Shown here piece by piece: positions 8,612 to 16,895 of a stretch of DNA of 64,000 nucleotides. Where the stretch lies: NCBI GenBank assembly GCA_029259595.1, contig JAJDEW010000105.1, forward strand, positions 1-64,000. The letters are read 5' to 3'. Below the pieces are notes generated by a model. The model was not told where the DNA came from. It was given only the letters and a program-made list of their open reading frames with translations, and made no database searches. Numbering within the stretch: the stretch's first letter is position 1; every line of letters starts with the position of its first letter. A program made the position numbers and the translations under genes. Origin of the DNA: Planctomycetota bacterium (GTDB taxonomy: Bacteria; Planctomycetota; UBA1135; GCA-002686595).

Positions 8612-9318
8612 CGCGGCCCCTTCGAGGGAAAGGCGCCGAAGTCGACCACGTGGTTGACGTGCCGTGAATCGTCAGGGCCGCGCGATTCGGTGCGAACGAT
8701 GCCGCCGGGGATATCGTCGCTGCGCCACTGCTTCACGCTGCGCTTCGTCCCGTTGCTGTCGACAGAGCCCGCGTAGACCGAACAGGCCACGCGCCGGCGG
8801 CCGATGCTGACGAGCTCGCGTTGGTCGACGAGATCCAGGTGCAGCATCATGGCCTGCTTGTCGTTCGTCGTGTGCTTCATGCCGATGCGAACGGGCGCTG
8901 CGACCGTGCGCGTCGTCCAGACCCGGACGTCGTACGTGCCTTGGTCGTCGCGCCAGGCGTAGCCGAAGACCGTGCAGGGATAGCTACGGCCCAACACCTC
9001 GATCGTATCCAGGCCGAGCTCCTTCGCCCCCGGGAGCAGGTGTGAGAAGCCCATGAAGGCGTAGTGGAAGTCGCGTTCGACGGTGGATTCGTCGACACCC
9101 TCCATGCGACTCGAAGTCTCGAGCCGATACCGCAGCCCGGCCTTCTCGACCAGCTCGTCGCGCGCCGTCATGACGACGACCTCGTCGCCACGTTCGTTGC
9201 GGATCTCGGACTCGATCCAGGAGCCCTCCCCGAACTTGTGCCAGGGATGACTTTCGAGCTTGGCGCCGCCGGCATCGAAGGCGGCAACGAGCGGTAGAGC
9301 GAGCAGAATCGAGCGCAT
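8608..9318 (-). CDS. Secreted protein of unknown function
   Basis: A 236-residue protein with a short N-terminal hydrophobic segment (ILLALPLVAAFDAGGA) that looks like a signal peptide. The mature part is rich in beta-type segments such as GSWIESEIRNERGDEVVV and YPCTVFGYAWRDDQGTYDVRVW; paired Cys residues could be periplasmic. I do not recognise a family. A good ribosome-binding site (GGAGG) sits about six bases upstream of the ATG at 9318. It forms a two-gene operon with the 65-residue gene through an ATGA overlap, and lies 112 bases downstream of the cysteine/cystathionine synthase gene on the same strand. Confidence 0.7.
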   Translation of the reverse strand: MRSILLALPLVAAFDAGGAKLESHPWHKFGEGSWIESEIRNERGDEVVVMTARDELVEKAGLRYRLETSSRMEGVDESTVERDFHYAFMGFSHLLPGAKELGLDTIEVLGRSYPCTVFGYAWRDDQGTYDVRVWTTRTVAAPVRIGMKHTTNDKQAMMLHLDLVDQRELVSIGRRRVACSVYAGSVDSNGTKRSVKQWRSDDIPGGIVRTESRGPDDSRHVNHVVDFGAFPSKGPR

Positions 9319-9430
9319 GGAAAACCTCCGTCGAGGCTCCGCTTGGAGCCGGTGAAGCCGAGTAGAAGTCTTCGGACGCGGCGACGGGCCGTCCCGAGCC
9401 GCAGCAGGAAAAACGAGCGGTCCGATCCGT

Positions 9431-10798
9431 TCAGATCTTCGCTTCGGTCGCCCGGGTCAGGTGATCGACCAGGTCCATCTTGGTGAGAAGGCCTTTCAGG
9501 TGCTTCTCGTCGTCGATGACGAGTCCCACGAGGCCTTCCACGAAGAGGTCGGTCAACGACGTTGCATCCGCGTCGACGTGGATCGTCGTCACGTTGCGGA
9601 ACATGACCTCGGCGACCGCACTGGACAGGTTCGCGTGGCCCTCCACCAGTTTGGAGAGCACGTCGGACTCCGTCAGGATCCCGACAAGGCGGGCCTGGTC
9701 GAGCACGGGCAGCTGGCTGACGCCGTGCTCCTTCATGAGCATGACGGCATCCGCGACCGTATCGCCGCTGCGGGCCGAGATCAGGTCGCGCGGCGGGAGC
9801 GCGCGCAGGAGGTCGCCGACGCTCTGGACGGACCAGCGCGTCTCGTGGAAGCCGTTCTCGCGCATCCACTGATCGTCGAGGAACTTCGTCATGTAGTTGC
9901 GCACCGAGTCCGGCAGCAGCGTGACGATGCGCTTGCCCGGACCCTCGCGCTTGGCGATCTCGAGCGCGGCCCACATGGCCGAGCCCGAACTGCCGCCGAC
10001 CAGGAGCCCTTCCTGGTGGATGAGACGCCGCGACATCCGGAACGACGGGCCGTCCTCCGACTTCATCCACTCGTCCACGAGCCCGCGATCGAGCACGTCG
10101 GGAATGAAGTCGTAGCCGATGCCTTCCACCTTGTACGAGCCGATCGGGCCGGGGCCCGCCAGGATCGAACCGACGGGGTCGACGCCGATGACCTTCGCAC
10201 CGGGAACCGCTTCCTTGACCCGCTTGGCGATGCCGGAGATCGTCCCACCGGTGCCGGCCGTCAACACGATGTAGTCGAATGCGCCGCCCGTTTGCTCGAC
10301 GATCTCGCGCCCCGTGCCGTGGTAGTGCGCGTCCGGGTTGTCGGGGTTCGAGTACTGGTCGAGGATGTGGGAGTTCGGGAGGATCTCCTTGAGCTGCTTC
10401 GCCACGCCGATATGGCTCTCCGGCGCGTCCCAGGCGGCCTCCGTGGGGGTCCGGATGATCTCCGCGCCCAAGGCCTCGAGCACGACCTGCTTCTCGCGAC
10501 TCATCTTCTCGGGCATCGTGATGATCATCCGATAGCCGTACACGGCGGCGGCCAGGGCGAGGCCGATCCCCGTGTTGCCGCTGGTCGGCTCGATGAGCGT
10601 GTCTCCGGGCTTGATGCGACCCGCGCGCTGAGCCTCTTCGAGCATCCGCTTGCCGATGCGGTCCTTGACCGATCCTCCGGCATTCAGGAACTCACACTTG
10701 GCGAGCAGCTCGCAGCCCGTGTTGCGACCGATCCTGCGGATCCGGACGAGGGGCGTGTTGCCGATGGCGTCGAGGACAGATTCCTTGATATCAGACAC
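9431..10798 (-). CDS. PLP-dependent cysteine/cystathionine synthase with C-terminal CBS-domain pair
   Basis: A 455-residue protein. The first 320 residues are a fold-type II PLP enzyme of the CysK/cystathionine beta-synthase family: NTPLVRIRRIG at the start, the Schiff-base Lys in GGSVKDRIGKRM (about residue 43), the substrate loop EPTSGNTGIGLA, and the phosphate-binding GTGGTISG. The C-terminal part (about 330-455) holds two CBS motifs, including GVSQLPVLDQARLVGILTES, which usually bind adenine nucleotides or S-adenosylmethionine. The architecture resembles cystathionine beta-synthase, which condenses serine or O-acetylserine with homocysteine, but cysteine synthase activity cannot be excluded. 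The GTG at 10798 has GGAG seven bases upstream; a GTG at 10825 is less well supported. Confidence 0.87.
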   Translation of the reverse strand: MSDIKESVLDAIGNTPLVRIRRIGRNTGCELLAKCEFLNAGGSVKDRIGKRMLEEAQRAGRIKPGDTLIEPTSGNTGIGLALAAAVYGYRMIITMPEKMSREKQVVLEALGAEIIRTPTEAAWDAPESHIGVAKQLKEILPNSHILDQYSNPDNPDAHYHGTGREIVEQTGGAFDYIVLTAGTGGTISGIAKRVKEAVPGAKVIGVDPVGSILAGPGPIGSYKVEGIGYDFIPDVLDRGLVDEWMKSEDGPSFRMSRRLIHQEGLLVGGSSGSAMWAALEIAKREGPGKRIVTLLPDSVRNYMTKFLDDQWMRENGFHETRWSVQSVGDLLRALPPRDLISARSGDTVADAVMLMKEHGVSQLPVLDQARLVGILTESDVLSKLVEGHANLSSAVAEVMFRNVTTIHVDADATSLTDLFVEGLVGLVIDDEKHLKGLLTKMDLVDHLTRATEAKI

Positions 10799-10956
10799 GG
10801 GCGGGCTCCGCAGGCAGGGTGGCACGAAGGGAACGGGTCACGGCGGCCGGCATTCTACGTCGCGACCGCCATCGGAGCATGCCCGTCGAGGCCAAACGTC
10901 CCGAGCGCGCTCAGGCAGCGCTTCAACTCGGAGCGCGCCGGTGCGACAATTCGACC

Positions 10957-11892
10957 ATGGCCCAGGACACGATCGTCGTTCAGCTGCCTCCGGCGGCGCA
11001 AGAGCGGCTCGAGGAACGTCTGCGAGCGGGGGATTTTTCCTACCGCGGCCTGGATCACGCGCGCTTCAGCGCCCGGGGCGAGGGCGTCGTGGCGACGCTC
11101 TACCGCTCCGGCAAGCTCGTCGTGCAGGGCGCGTCGGCCGAGACCTTCGTGGCCCGTTATCTGGACGGAACCGAGCGGGTGGCCGGGAAGGCGAAGCGGA
11201 CCCCCACGACGACCGCGGCGACGACGGCAGCGGCGACGACCGCAGGGAAGGCCGACGCCGAGCTGGACGACGCCGTGGTCGTGCGCGTGGGAAGCGACGA
11301 GGCGGGCAAGGGGGACTACTTCGGCCCGCTCGTGGTCGCGGCCATCCGGTTGGATCCGAAGGAGCGCGCGGAGCTGTCCAAGAGTCGCGTGACCGACAGC
11401 AAGAAGATGACGGACGAGGCGATCCTGAAGATCGCGCCCGCGCTCGAGGATCGCTACGACTGCGCCGTCGCGAAGCTCGCTCCGCCGGACTACAACGCGA
11501 CCCACGCGCGCGTGAAGAACCTCAACCCGATGCTCGCGGATCTGCATGCCGAGGCCCTGAAGCGCGTGATTCGGCCCGGTTGCGACGTCTTGATCGATCG
11601 CTTCGCGCGCGAAGCGTACATGCAGGAGCGCCTCACGGGTCTCGACATCACGCTGCGGCAGAAGCCGCGCGCCGAGGCCGAGCTGGCCGTCGCTGCCGCG
11701 AGCGTCGTCGCGCGCGCCCATTTCCTGGACGACATACGAGAGCTCTCCGAGCGCTGGGCGATCGACCTGCGCAAGGGAGCGGGGACGCCAACCGACCAGG
11801 CCGCTCGCGCTTTCGTCCGGTTGCACGGAAGAGAGAAGCTCGGCGACGTGGCGAAGTTGCACTTCAAGAACACCGGCAAGCTTCCCCGATGA
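10957..11892 (+). CDS. rnhC: Ribonuclease HIII
   Basis: RNase HIII cleaves the RNA strand of RNA-DNA hybrids. The 311-residue protein has an N-terminal TBP-like substrate-binding domain (about 1-75, with GDFSYRGLDHARFSARGEG), a low-complexity Thr/Ala linker (about 80-100), and the catalytic domain. VGSDEAGKGDYFGPLVVAA carries the Asp-Glu pair (about residue 115), and further acidic residues appear in TDSKKM and DVLIDRFA. The N-terminal domain and the GKGDYFGP signature separate it from RNase HII. Its stop overlaps the dapF start (ATGA), so the two are co-translated. Confidence 0.93.
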   Translation: MAQDTIVVQLPPAAQERLEERLRAGDFSYRGLDHARFSARGEGVVATLYRSGKLVVQGASAETFVARYLDGTERVAGKAKRTPTTTAATTAAATTAGKADAELDDAVVVRVGSDEAGKGDYFGPLVVAAIRLDPKERAELSKSRVTDSKKMTDEAILKIAPALEDRYDCAVAKLAPPDYNATHARVKNLNPMLADLHAEALKRVIRPGCDVLIDRFAREAYMQERLTGLDITLRQKPRAEAELAVAAASVVARAHFLDDIRELSERWAIDLRKGAGTPTDQAARAFVRLHGREKLGDVAKLHFKNTGKLPR

Positions 11893-12689
11893 CGGCGCTC
11901 ACTTTCCTGTCTGCGACGGGCAACCGTTTCGCCGTGCACGACACGCTTCGCGACGGGCCTCTGGCCGATCCGCGCGCGACCGCCGTAGAGCTGGCGCGGG
12001 AGAGCGGGGTCGATGGCTTGCTCTTGGTCCTGCCCGACGGGCACGCCCCGGTACGGATGCGCGTCGTGAACGCCGACGGCTCGTTCGCCGAAGCCTGTGG
12101 CAACGGACTGCGCTGCGTGGCGAAGCTCGCGTTCGAACGCGGACACGCGCTGGACGAACAATTCTCGATCGCGACCGACGCCGGGCTACGCAGGGTGACC
12201 GTGATCCTGAGCAAGGGCTCGGTCGTTCGCGTGCGCGCGGAAACCGGGCCGATCGCGATCGGCGTAGAAGCGATCAGCCTCGATGTCGGCGATGCGGCGC
12301 TCGAAGGGCACGTCGTCGATGTGGGGAACCCCCACGTCGTCGTGTTCGTGGACGACGTCGAGGCGGTCCCGGTCGAGAGCTGGGGACCCCGCATCGAACG
12401 CGACCCGCGCTTCCCGCAGCGTACGAACGTCGAGTTCGTCGCGCTCCGACCGAACGGTGGCGGGCTCGACGTCCGCATCTTCGAACGCGGAGTGGGGGAG
12501 ACGGCTTCGTGCGGAACGGGCGTCTCGGCCGCTGCCGCCTGCGCGGTTCAGCTCGGAATCATCGGCTGGCCCGTGCACGTTATCACGCGCGGCGGAACGC
12601 TCACGGTCGCCGAGGATGAGCGCTGCCGTTCGACGCTCGAGGGCGAGGTACGCACCTACGTCCCCACGTCTCTCACGGTGGCCGGCTGA
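11889..12689 (+). CDS. dapF: Diaminopimelate epimerase
   Basis: DapF interconverts LL- and meso-diaminopimelate without a cofactor, supplying lysine and the peptidoglycan cross-linking residue. The 266-residue protein has both catalytic cysteines in canonical contexts: EACGNGLRC (about residue 69) and ASCGTGVSAAA (about residue 207), plus GNPHVVVFVDD. The meso form implies diaminopimelate-type peptidoglycan. Its ATG at 11889 overlaps the rnhC stop. Confidence 0.94.
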   Translation: MTALTFLSATGNRFAVHDTLRDGPLADPRATAVELARESGVDGLLLVLPDGHAPVRMRVVNADGSFAEACGNGLRCVAKLAFERGHALDEQFSIATDAGLRRVTVILSKGSVVRVRAETGPIAIGVEAISLDVGDAALEGHVVDVGNPHVVVFVDDVEAVPVESWGPRIERDPRFPQRTNVEFVALRPNGGGLDVRIFERGVGETASCGTGVSAAAACAVQLGIIGWPVHVITRGGTLTVAEDERCRSTLEGEVRTYVPTSLTVAG

Positions 12690-12798
12690 CCGTGATGGAG
12701 TCGCGAGCTCTCTCGACGGCGACACTCTCGCCGCCCTGTCCGCGCTCGGAGCCACGCCTTCGAAGCGCCCGTACCACGGATTCTCGAGGAGGAGTCCC

Positions 12799-13071
12799 AT
12801 GGAGATCCGCATGCCCCACACCCTCGACGTCTCCGAGGCTTCGCAGCGGCTCGTGCGCGCCGTCGAACGGCACGACATCGAACTGAAGGAAGGCAGCACC
12901 GAGACGAGCGGGACGATGGCCAAGAGCACGCCGATGGGCGCGGTCGAGGTCAGCTACGAAGTGTCCGCCACCGAGGTCGTCGTCCGCATCGTGAAGAAGC
13001 CGATTTTTCTGACCGAAAGCGTGCTGCGGCGTCCGCTCGAAGACGCGATGCGCGAAGCGCTCGCCCGATGA
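12799..13071 (+). CDS. Small protein of unknown function (polyhydroxyalkanoic-acid-system-like)
   Basis: A 90-residue soluble protein with a strong GAGGAGGAG-type ribosome-binding site just upstream of the ATG at 12799. It contains an alternating beta pattern (AVEVSYEVSATEVVVRIVKKP) and a C-terminal helix, PLEDAMREAL. The size and the pattern of an N-terminal helix, repeated strands and a K-P-x-hydrophobic stretch faintly recall small polyhydroxyalkanoic-acid-system proteins, but that is only a resemblance. A structured repeat begins about five bases after its stop. Confidence 0.6.
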   Translation: MEIRMPHTLDVSEASQRLVRAVERHDIELKEGSTETSGTMAKSTPMGAVEVSYEVSATEVVVRIVKKPIFLTESVLRRPLEDAMREALAR

Positions 13072-13076
13072 GAGAA

Positions 13077-13219
13077 TCATTCGGCGCCAGGGCGACGTCC
13101 TCCACCGTGGTGCGGCACCCGCAAGCCACGCCGAATCCACGGATTCGTCTGCGTTTGCCGCACCTCAGCGGATGCCGACGACCTGCTATCCGAAGTTCGT
13201 TCTCAGCGGGCTGCTAACG
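13077..13219. repeat. Structured dispersed repeat, copy 1
   Basis: This 143-base stretch is clearly related to 23232-23380 (see that entry); shared blocks include CATTCGGCGCCAGG, CGCCGAATCC, GGATTCG and CAGCGGATGCCGACG. It folds on itself: CGAATCC (13132-13138) pairs with GGATTCG (13141-13147), and GTGCGGCA (13110-13117) pairs with TGCCGCAC (13156-13163). The element ends inside the nominal 5' end of the M48 protease frame, one reason I moved that gene's start downstream. Confidence 0.7.
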
Positions 13220-13237
13220 TTCGCGCAGGTCTTCATG

Positions 13238-14863
13238 GGGTATCTCGTCCAGGTCACGGCAGCGCTGCTTTCGCTGGCGTTCTTCGACCTCGGCTGGTCG
13301 TTCGAGCTCGCTTCGCCGCTCGCCCTGATCGCACTCGTCCCACCGCCCTACCTCCTGGCGTGGCTTGCGAGACGGTCGTCGGAACGAGGGGACTTTCGGT
13401 TCGCGGATCGCGCCGAGCGTCTTCTGAAGGTCTGGCCGACCCTGGGTCAGCTCGCTGCGGTCGCGCTCTTCGGTTGGTGCGAGGCCATCTCCGCGCGAGC
13501 GGGCTGGGAGCCCGCGTTGACCGCCTGGCCGGGCTACGCGATCTTCGTCGGCATCGCGCCCTTCGTCGTACTCGAAGCCCTCGCGATCGATGCGCGGGCA
13601 CGCCTGACCGAAGCGGCCGGCGCAGGCGTTCGACGCGCGCGCTCGTTCCAGCTGAGGCTCTTCCTGTCGGCGCTGGTTCCGTTCGGCCTGTACATCGCGA
13701 TCTCGAGCGTCGTCGAGTGGAACGAGACCGTACGGGTCAACGTCGAAGAGGTCGGCCTCTTCGGGGCCTTGTTCAGCGTCGCTTTGATCGGACTCTTCCT
13801 CTTGATCCTGCCGACGCTCTTGCGCCACACGTGGGAGACTCGGGAGTTCGCGCCGGGTGGCCTGCGGCAGCTCTTCGAGGACGTCGCGCGTCGCGCCGGC
13901 TTCCGTTGCCGCGGAATCTACTTGTGGGGCACCGGTGGGCAGATGGCGAACGCCGCGATCGTGGGCTTCACGCCGCGCACCCGCGTCGTTCTCTTCACGG
14001 ACGCCTTGATCGCGCGCCTGCGCCCGAACGAGCTCGCGGCGGTCTTCGCCCACGAGATCGGCCACGCCAAACGTCACCATCACGCAATCTTCCTGTCCTT
14101 CGGTGGCGTGCTGGTCCTCGGTGCCGGCGTGCTCTCGGAGGTGTCGGGGCTCGACTCGGGTGCGACACTCCTCGCGGTCTATGGCGCGGCCTTCGCGTCG
14201 TGGTACGTCACGTTCGGTTACCTCTCTCGGCGCTTCGAGCTTGAAGCGGATCTCGAGTGTCTCGAGATTTTGGGCGACGCGGACTCCCTGATCGACGCCC
14301 TCGAGGAGATCTCCGGTGGCATGCACGCGCGGGAGAAGACGACCTGGCGTCACTTCAGCACGAAGGACCGCGTCGAGTTCCTCGAGCGCGTCCAGCAGGA
14401 GCCGGGCGTGGCCACGCGCCTGCGTCGTCGCTTGCGCTCGTTCGCACGCGTGGGCTACACGGCCTTCGCCGCTCTCCTGATCCTGGTGGCCGTCGATCTC
14501 GTGCGCTCGTTCGAAGAGGATCGCGTCGTCGCCTTCCTGCGGCTGGGCGACTATGCACGCGCCCAGGAGCGGATGGATCCCACCGAAGACGAGGGGCTGA
14601 TCGGTGTGCTCGACCGCGTGCTCGACTTGCCGGTGAGCGAACGGACTCCGGACGTGCTCGAGGCGCAGGGCCTCGAGGCGCTGCATGGGGGGCACGAGGG
14701 CGAGGCCGGTGCCTGGGCGCTCTTGGCCTGGTTGCGCGGCCGGCACGAGTTGCGCCCTGTGCTCGACACCCTCGAAGCTCCCGAGGCGGAGCGGGCGCGA
14801 CGCCTCGACGAGCTGCCAAAGCCCTGGCGCGCGGCCTTCGACGAGCGCAGCGACGCGCCTTGA
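13238..14863 (+). CDS. M48-family membrane zinc metallopeptidase
   Basis: A 541-residue membrane protease of the HtpX/Ste24 (M48) type, expected to cut membrane or misfolded proteins. Several hydrophobic helices occupy the first 190 residues. The zinc site is intact: HEIGHAKRHHH at about residue 271 gives the HExxH, and SRRFELEADLECLEIL further on gives the third Glu ligand. Two more hydrophobic segments follow the active site, and another lies near GYTAFAALLILVAVDLV. The C-terminal 110 residues form a helical, soluble domain. The frame is open from ATG 13172, but the first 16 codons of that version lie in the structured repeat, so ATG 13238 is preferred. Confidence 0.8.
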   Translation, partial: GYLVQVTAALLSLAFFDLGWSFELASPLALIALVPPPYLLAWLARRSSERGDFRFADRAERLLKVWPTLGQLAAVALFGWCEAISARAGWEPALTAWPGYAIFVGIAPFVVLEALAIDARARLTEAAGAGVRRARSFQLRLFLSALVPFGLYIAISSVVEWNETVRVNVEEVGLFGALFSVALIGLFLLILPTLLRHTWETREFAPGGLRQLFEDVARRAGFRCRGIYLWGTGGQMANAAIVGFTPRTRVVLFTDALIARLRPNELAAVFAHEIGHAKRHHHAIFLSFGGVLVLGAGVLSEVSGLDSGATLLAVYGAAFASWYVTFGYLSRRFELEADLECLEILGDADSLIDALEEISGGMHAREKTTWRHFSTKDRVEFLERVQQEPGVATRLRRRLRSFARVGYTAFAALLILVAVDLVRSFEEDRVVAFLRLGDYARAQERMDPTEDEGLIGVLDRVLDLPVSERTPDVLEAQGLEALHGGHEGEAGAWALLAWLRGRHELRPVLDTLEAPEAERARRLDELPKPWRAAFDERSDAP

Positions 14864-14909
14864 GGCCCGTGTCACACGATCTTGGGGTGATGCGCGTTAG
14901 GCTAGACGG

Positions 14910-16181
14910 ATGAATCGCTCGATCCTCGCGTGTGCCGCGCTCGCGCTCCCGTGCGTCGCGGCGTGGACTTCTCCCCAGGACGACGCTCCGAAGAAGAAGG
15001 AGATCGACGCCCTGATCGATGAATACTTCGAGCTCCCGTGGACGACGCGCGCGGGAATCGACCGGCAAGACGAGATCCTGGCGCGGTTGGAGCTCGTCGA
15101 ACCGCTCTCCTCGAAGGACGCGGCGAGCTGGCGCAAGAAGCTCGGCAAGCTGTGGGAGAAGGGGCCGGAGATCGAAGCGAAGGGCCGCAACTGGTTCTTC
15201 GAAGACGAGGAGCAGGGGCTCTACATCATCGGCGGAAAGAACAAGCGGCCCGAAGGCCTCTTCTTGGGCATGCACGGCGGCGGACTGAACTCCGGCGACG
15301 CGGGAAACAGCCACGCTTCGTTCACGAGCGCAGCCAAGGACAGGGACTGGGTCGGCGTGTTTCCGCAAGTGCTGGAAAAGACCGAGCACGGTTGGACGGA
15401 CTCGGGCACCGAGGAGTTCGTGATCGAGCTCGTCCAGCGCGCTCGGCGCACCTTCGGGATCGACGCGAATCGCGTGTACTTCGGCGGACACTCGATGGGC
15501 GGCTACGGCTCGTGGACGCTCGGAGCGCGTCACGCCGACATGGTGGCGGGGCTCGCGCCCTCGGCCGGCGCCCCGACGCCGTACATGAAGGGCAGCGAGG
15601 TGCAGGACATCGTCGAGGGCATCGTCCCGAACCTGCGCAACGTGGCGATGGTGATCTACCAGTCCGACGACGACCCGCGCGTGCCGCCAGCTCCGAACCG
15701 CAAGGCGGTCGAACGGATGGCCGAGGCCAAGGAGCGCTGGGGCGGCTACGACTACGAGTACTGGGAGGTCAGCGGGCGTGGTCACGACCTTCCGCCCGGC
15801 GGGGGGAAGGCCTTGCTCGAAAAGATCGGCGACAAGGTGCGGGAACCACGGCCCGCGCGTGTCGTGTGGCAGCCGACGAAGTTCTGGAAGCGCCACTTCT
15901 ACTGGTTGTTCTGGACCGAGCCAGCGACGAATGCCCTCGTCGTCGCGGACCTCGACCGTGAAGCGAACGCGGTGCACGTGACCTGCGACAAGTCTCCGAA
16001 GGGCCTGTCCGTGCTGCTCGACGACGCGTTGCTCGACCTGAGCCGCGAAGTAGTCGTGACGTGCAACGACGAGGAGGTCTACCGGGGCTTGCCCGCGCGG
16101 TCGCTCGCGACGCTGCTCATGACCGGCGTGCGCGGAGACCCCGACCTGACCTTCGACGTGCGGATCCCACTCGCGCCCTGA
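14910..16181 (+). CDS. Secreted alpha/beta-hydrolase (esterase-like)
   Basis: A 423-residue protein with a signal peptide (ILACAALALPCVAAW) and an alpha/beta-hydrolase domain. The nucleophile elbow is GGHSMGGYGSW (Ser near residue 195), preceded by the oxyanion region LFLGMHGGGLNSG and followed by an acidic YQSDDDPRVPP and the His of SGRGHDLPPGG, which complete a plausible catalytic triad. The layout matches secreted PHB-depolymerase/feruloyl-esterase-like enzymes of the esterase D group. A C-terminal beta-rich domain (about 330-423) may bind substrate. The substrate is unknown. It is convergent with the next gene, 18 bases away. Confidence 0.8.
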   Translation: MNRSILACAALALPCVAAWTSPQDDAPKKKEIDALIDEYFELPWTTRAGIDRQDEILARLELVEPLSSKDAASWRKKLGKLWEKGPEIEAKGRNWFFEDEEQGLYIIGGKNKRPEGLFLGMHGGGLNSGDAGNSHASFTSAAKDRDWVGVFPQVLEKTEHGWTDSGTEEFVIELVQRARRTFGIDANRVYFGGHSMGGYGSWTLGARHADMVAGLAPSAGAPTPYMKGSEVQDIVEGIVPNLRNVAMVIYQSDDDPRVPPAPNRKAVERMAEAKERWGGYDYEYWEVSGRGHDLPPGGGKALLEKIGDKVREPRPARVVWQPTKFWKRHFYWLFWTEPATNALVVADLDREANAVHVTCDKSPKGLSVLLDDALLDLSREVVVTCNDEEVYRGLPARSLATLLMTGVRGDPDLTFDVRIPLAP

Positions 16182-16199
16182 GGCGCGGGTTCGAGCGGC

Positions 16200-16721
16200 T
16201 CAGCGTCGTCTCCGGCCGCCGCGCTTGCCCCCGCCGCGCTTCTTCCCCTTCTTGCCGCCGAGGGCTGCCAGCGCGGCCGCGAGCTTGTCCCCCGCCAGGG
16301 CCGACGAAGCACCGCCCCGTGCGCCGGCGAACATCGAAGGTGCGCCGCCCTTGGACTTGGCCGACCGGCGCATCTGCGCGAGGGTGCGCAGGTCCTCGAG
16401 GCGCGGACCGAGCTGCTTCAAAAAGGCCTGACGTTGCCCGCGCACCAGCAAGCGGAGGATCCCGTCGAGCGCTTTGGGCGAGAGCGCCTGAACGAAGCCC
16501 TGCGAGAAGTCCGGCCGGGGCGTCTCCCAGGCCAAGATGCGGCGGACACCCTGGATCTGGCGGTGCTCGAGCATCAGCCGGGACGCGAAGGCGCGGATCT
16601 CGCTCTCGGTGCGCACCAGCTCGTGCTCGAAGCGCGAAGCTTGGGCGGATGCGGGGGCGGGCAGGAGCCCGAGCACGAGGACGACCGCCAGGCCAGATCG
16701 AAGGAGGGGAGCCATGGGCAC
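16200..16721 (-). CDS. Secreted helical protein with a Lys/Arg/Gly-rich tail
   Basis: A 173-residue protein with a clear signal peptide (LAVVLVLGLLPAPASAQA). The mature region is helical and charged, including HRQIQGVRRILAWETPRPD and a Leu/Arg-rich stretch. From about residue 150 it becomes GGKKGKKRGGGKRGGRRRR at the very C terminus, an extremely basic tail that suggests binding to nucleic acid, an anionic polymer or the cell surface. Some helical parts recall periplasmic Spy/CpxP-type proteins, but I cannot assign it. The start may be the second ATG at 16715. Confidence 0.6.
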   Translation of the reverse strand: MPMAPLLRSGLAVVLVLGLLPAPASAQASRFEHELVRTESEIRAFASRLMLEHRQIQGVRRILAWETPRPDFSQGFVQALSPKALDGILRLLVRGQRQAFLKQLGPRLEDLRTLAQMRRSAKSKGGAPSMFAGARGGASSALAGDKLAAALAALGGKKGKKRGGGKRGGRRRR

Positions 16722-16895
16722 GGAGGAACCCCCCTAGTGTCGATCGAGGCCTGCGAAACCGCCAGGGGCGCACGGGAAGCTTCGTCGGAATTCGCGCCTG
16801 GCCCGGGGCCGCCCCTGCCGGAGTCCGAACCCGATCCCCGCCCGAAACGGTCCGTGCCCCTGCCCGGATCGTGCCCGGGAGGCTAGCGTAGCGAC

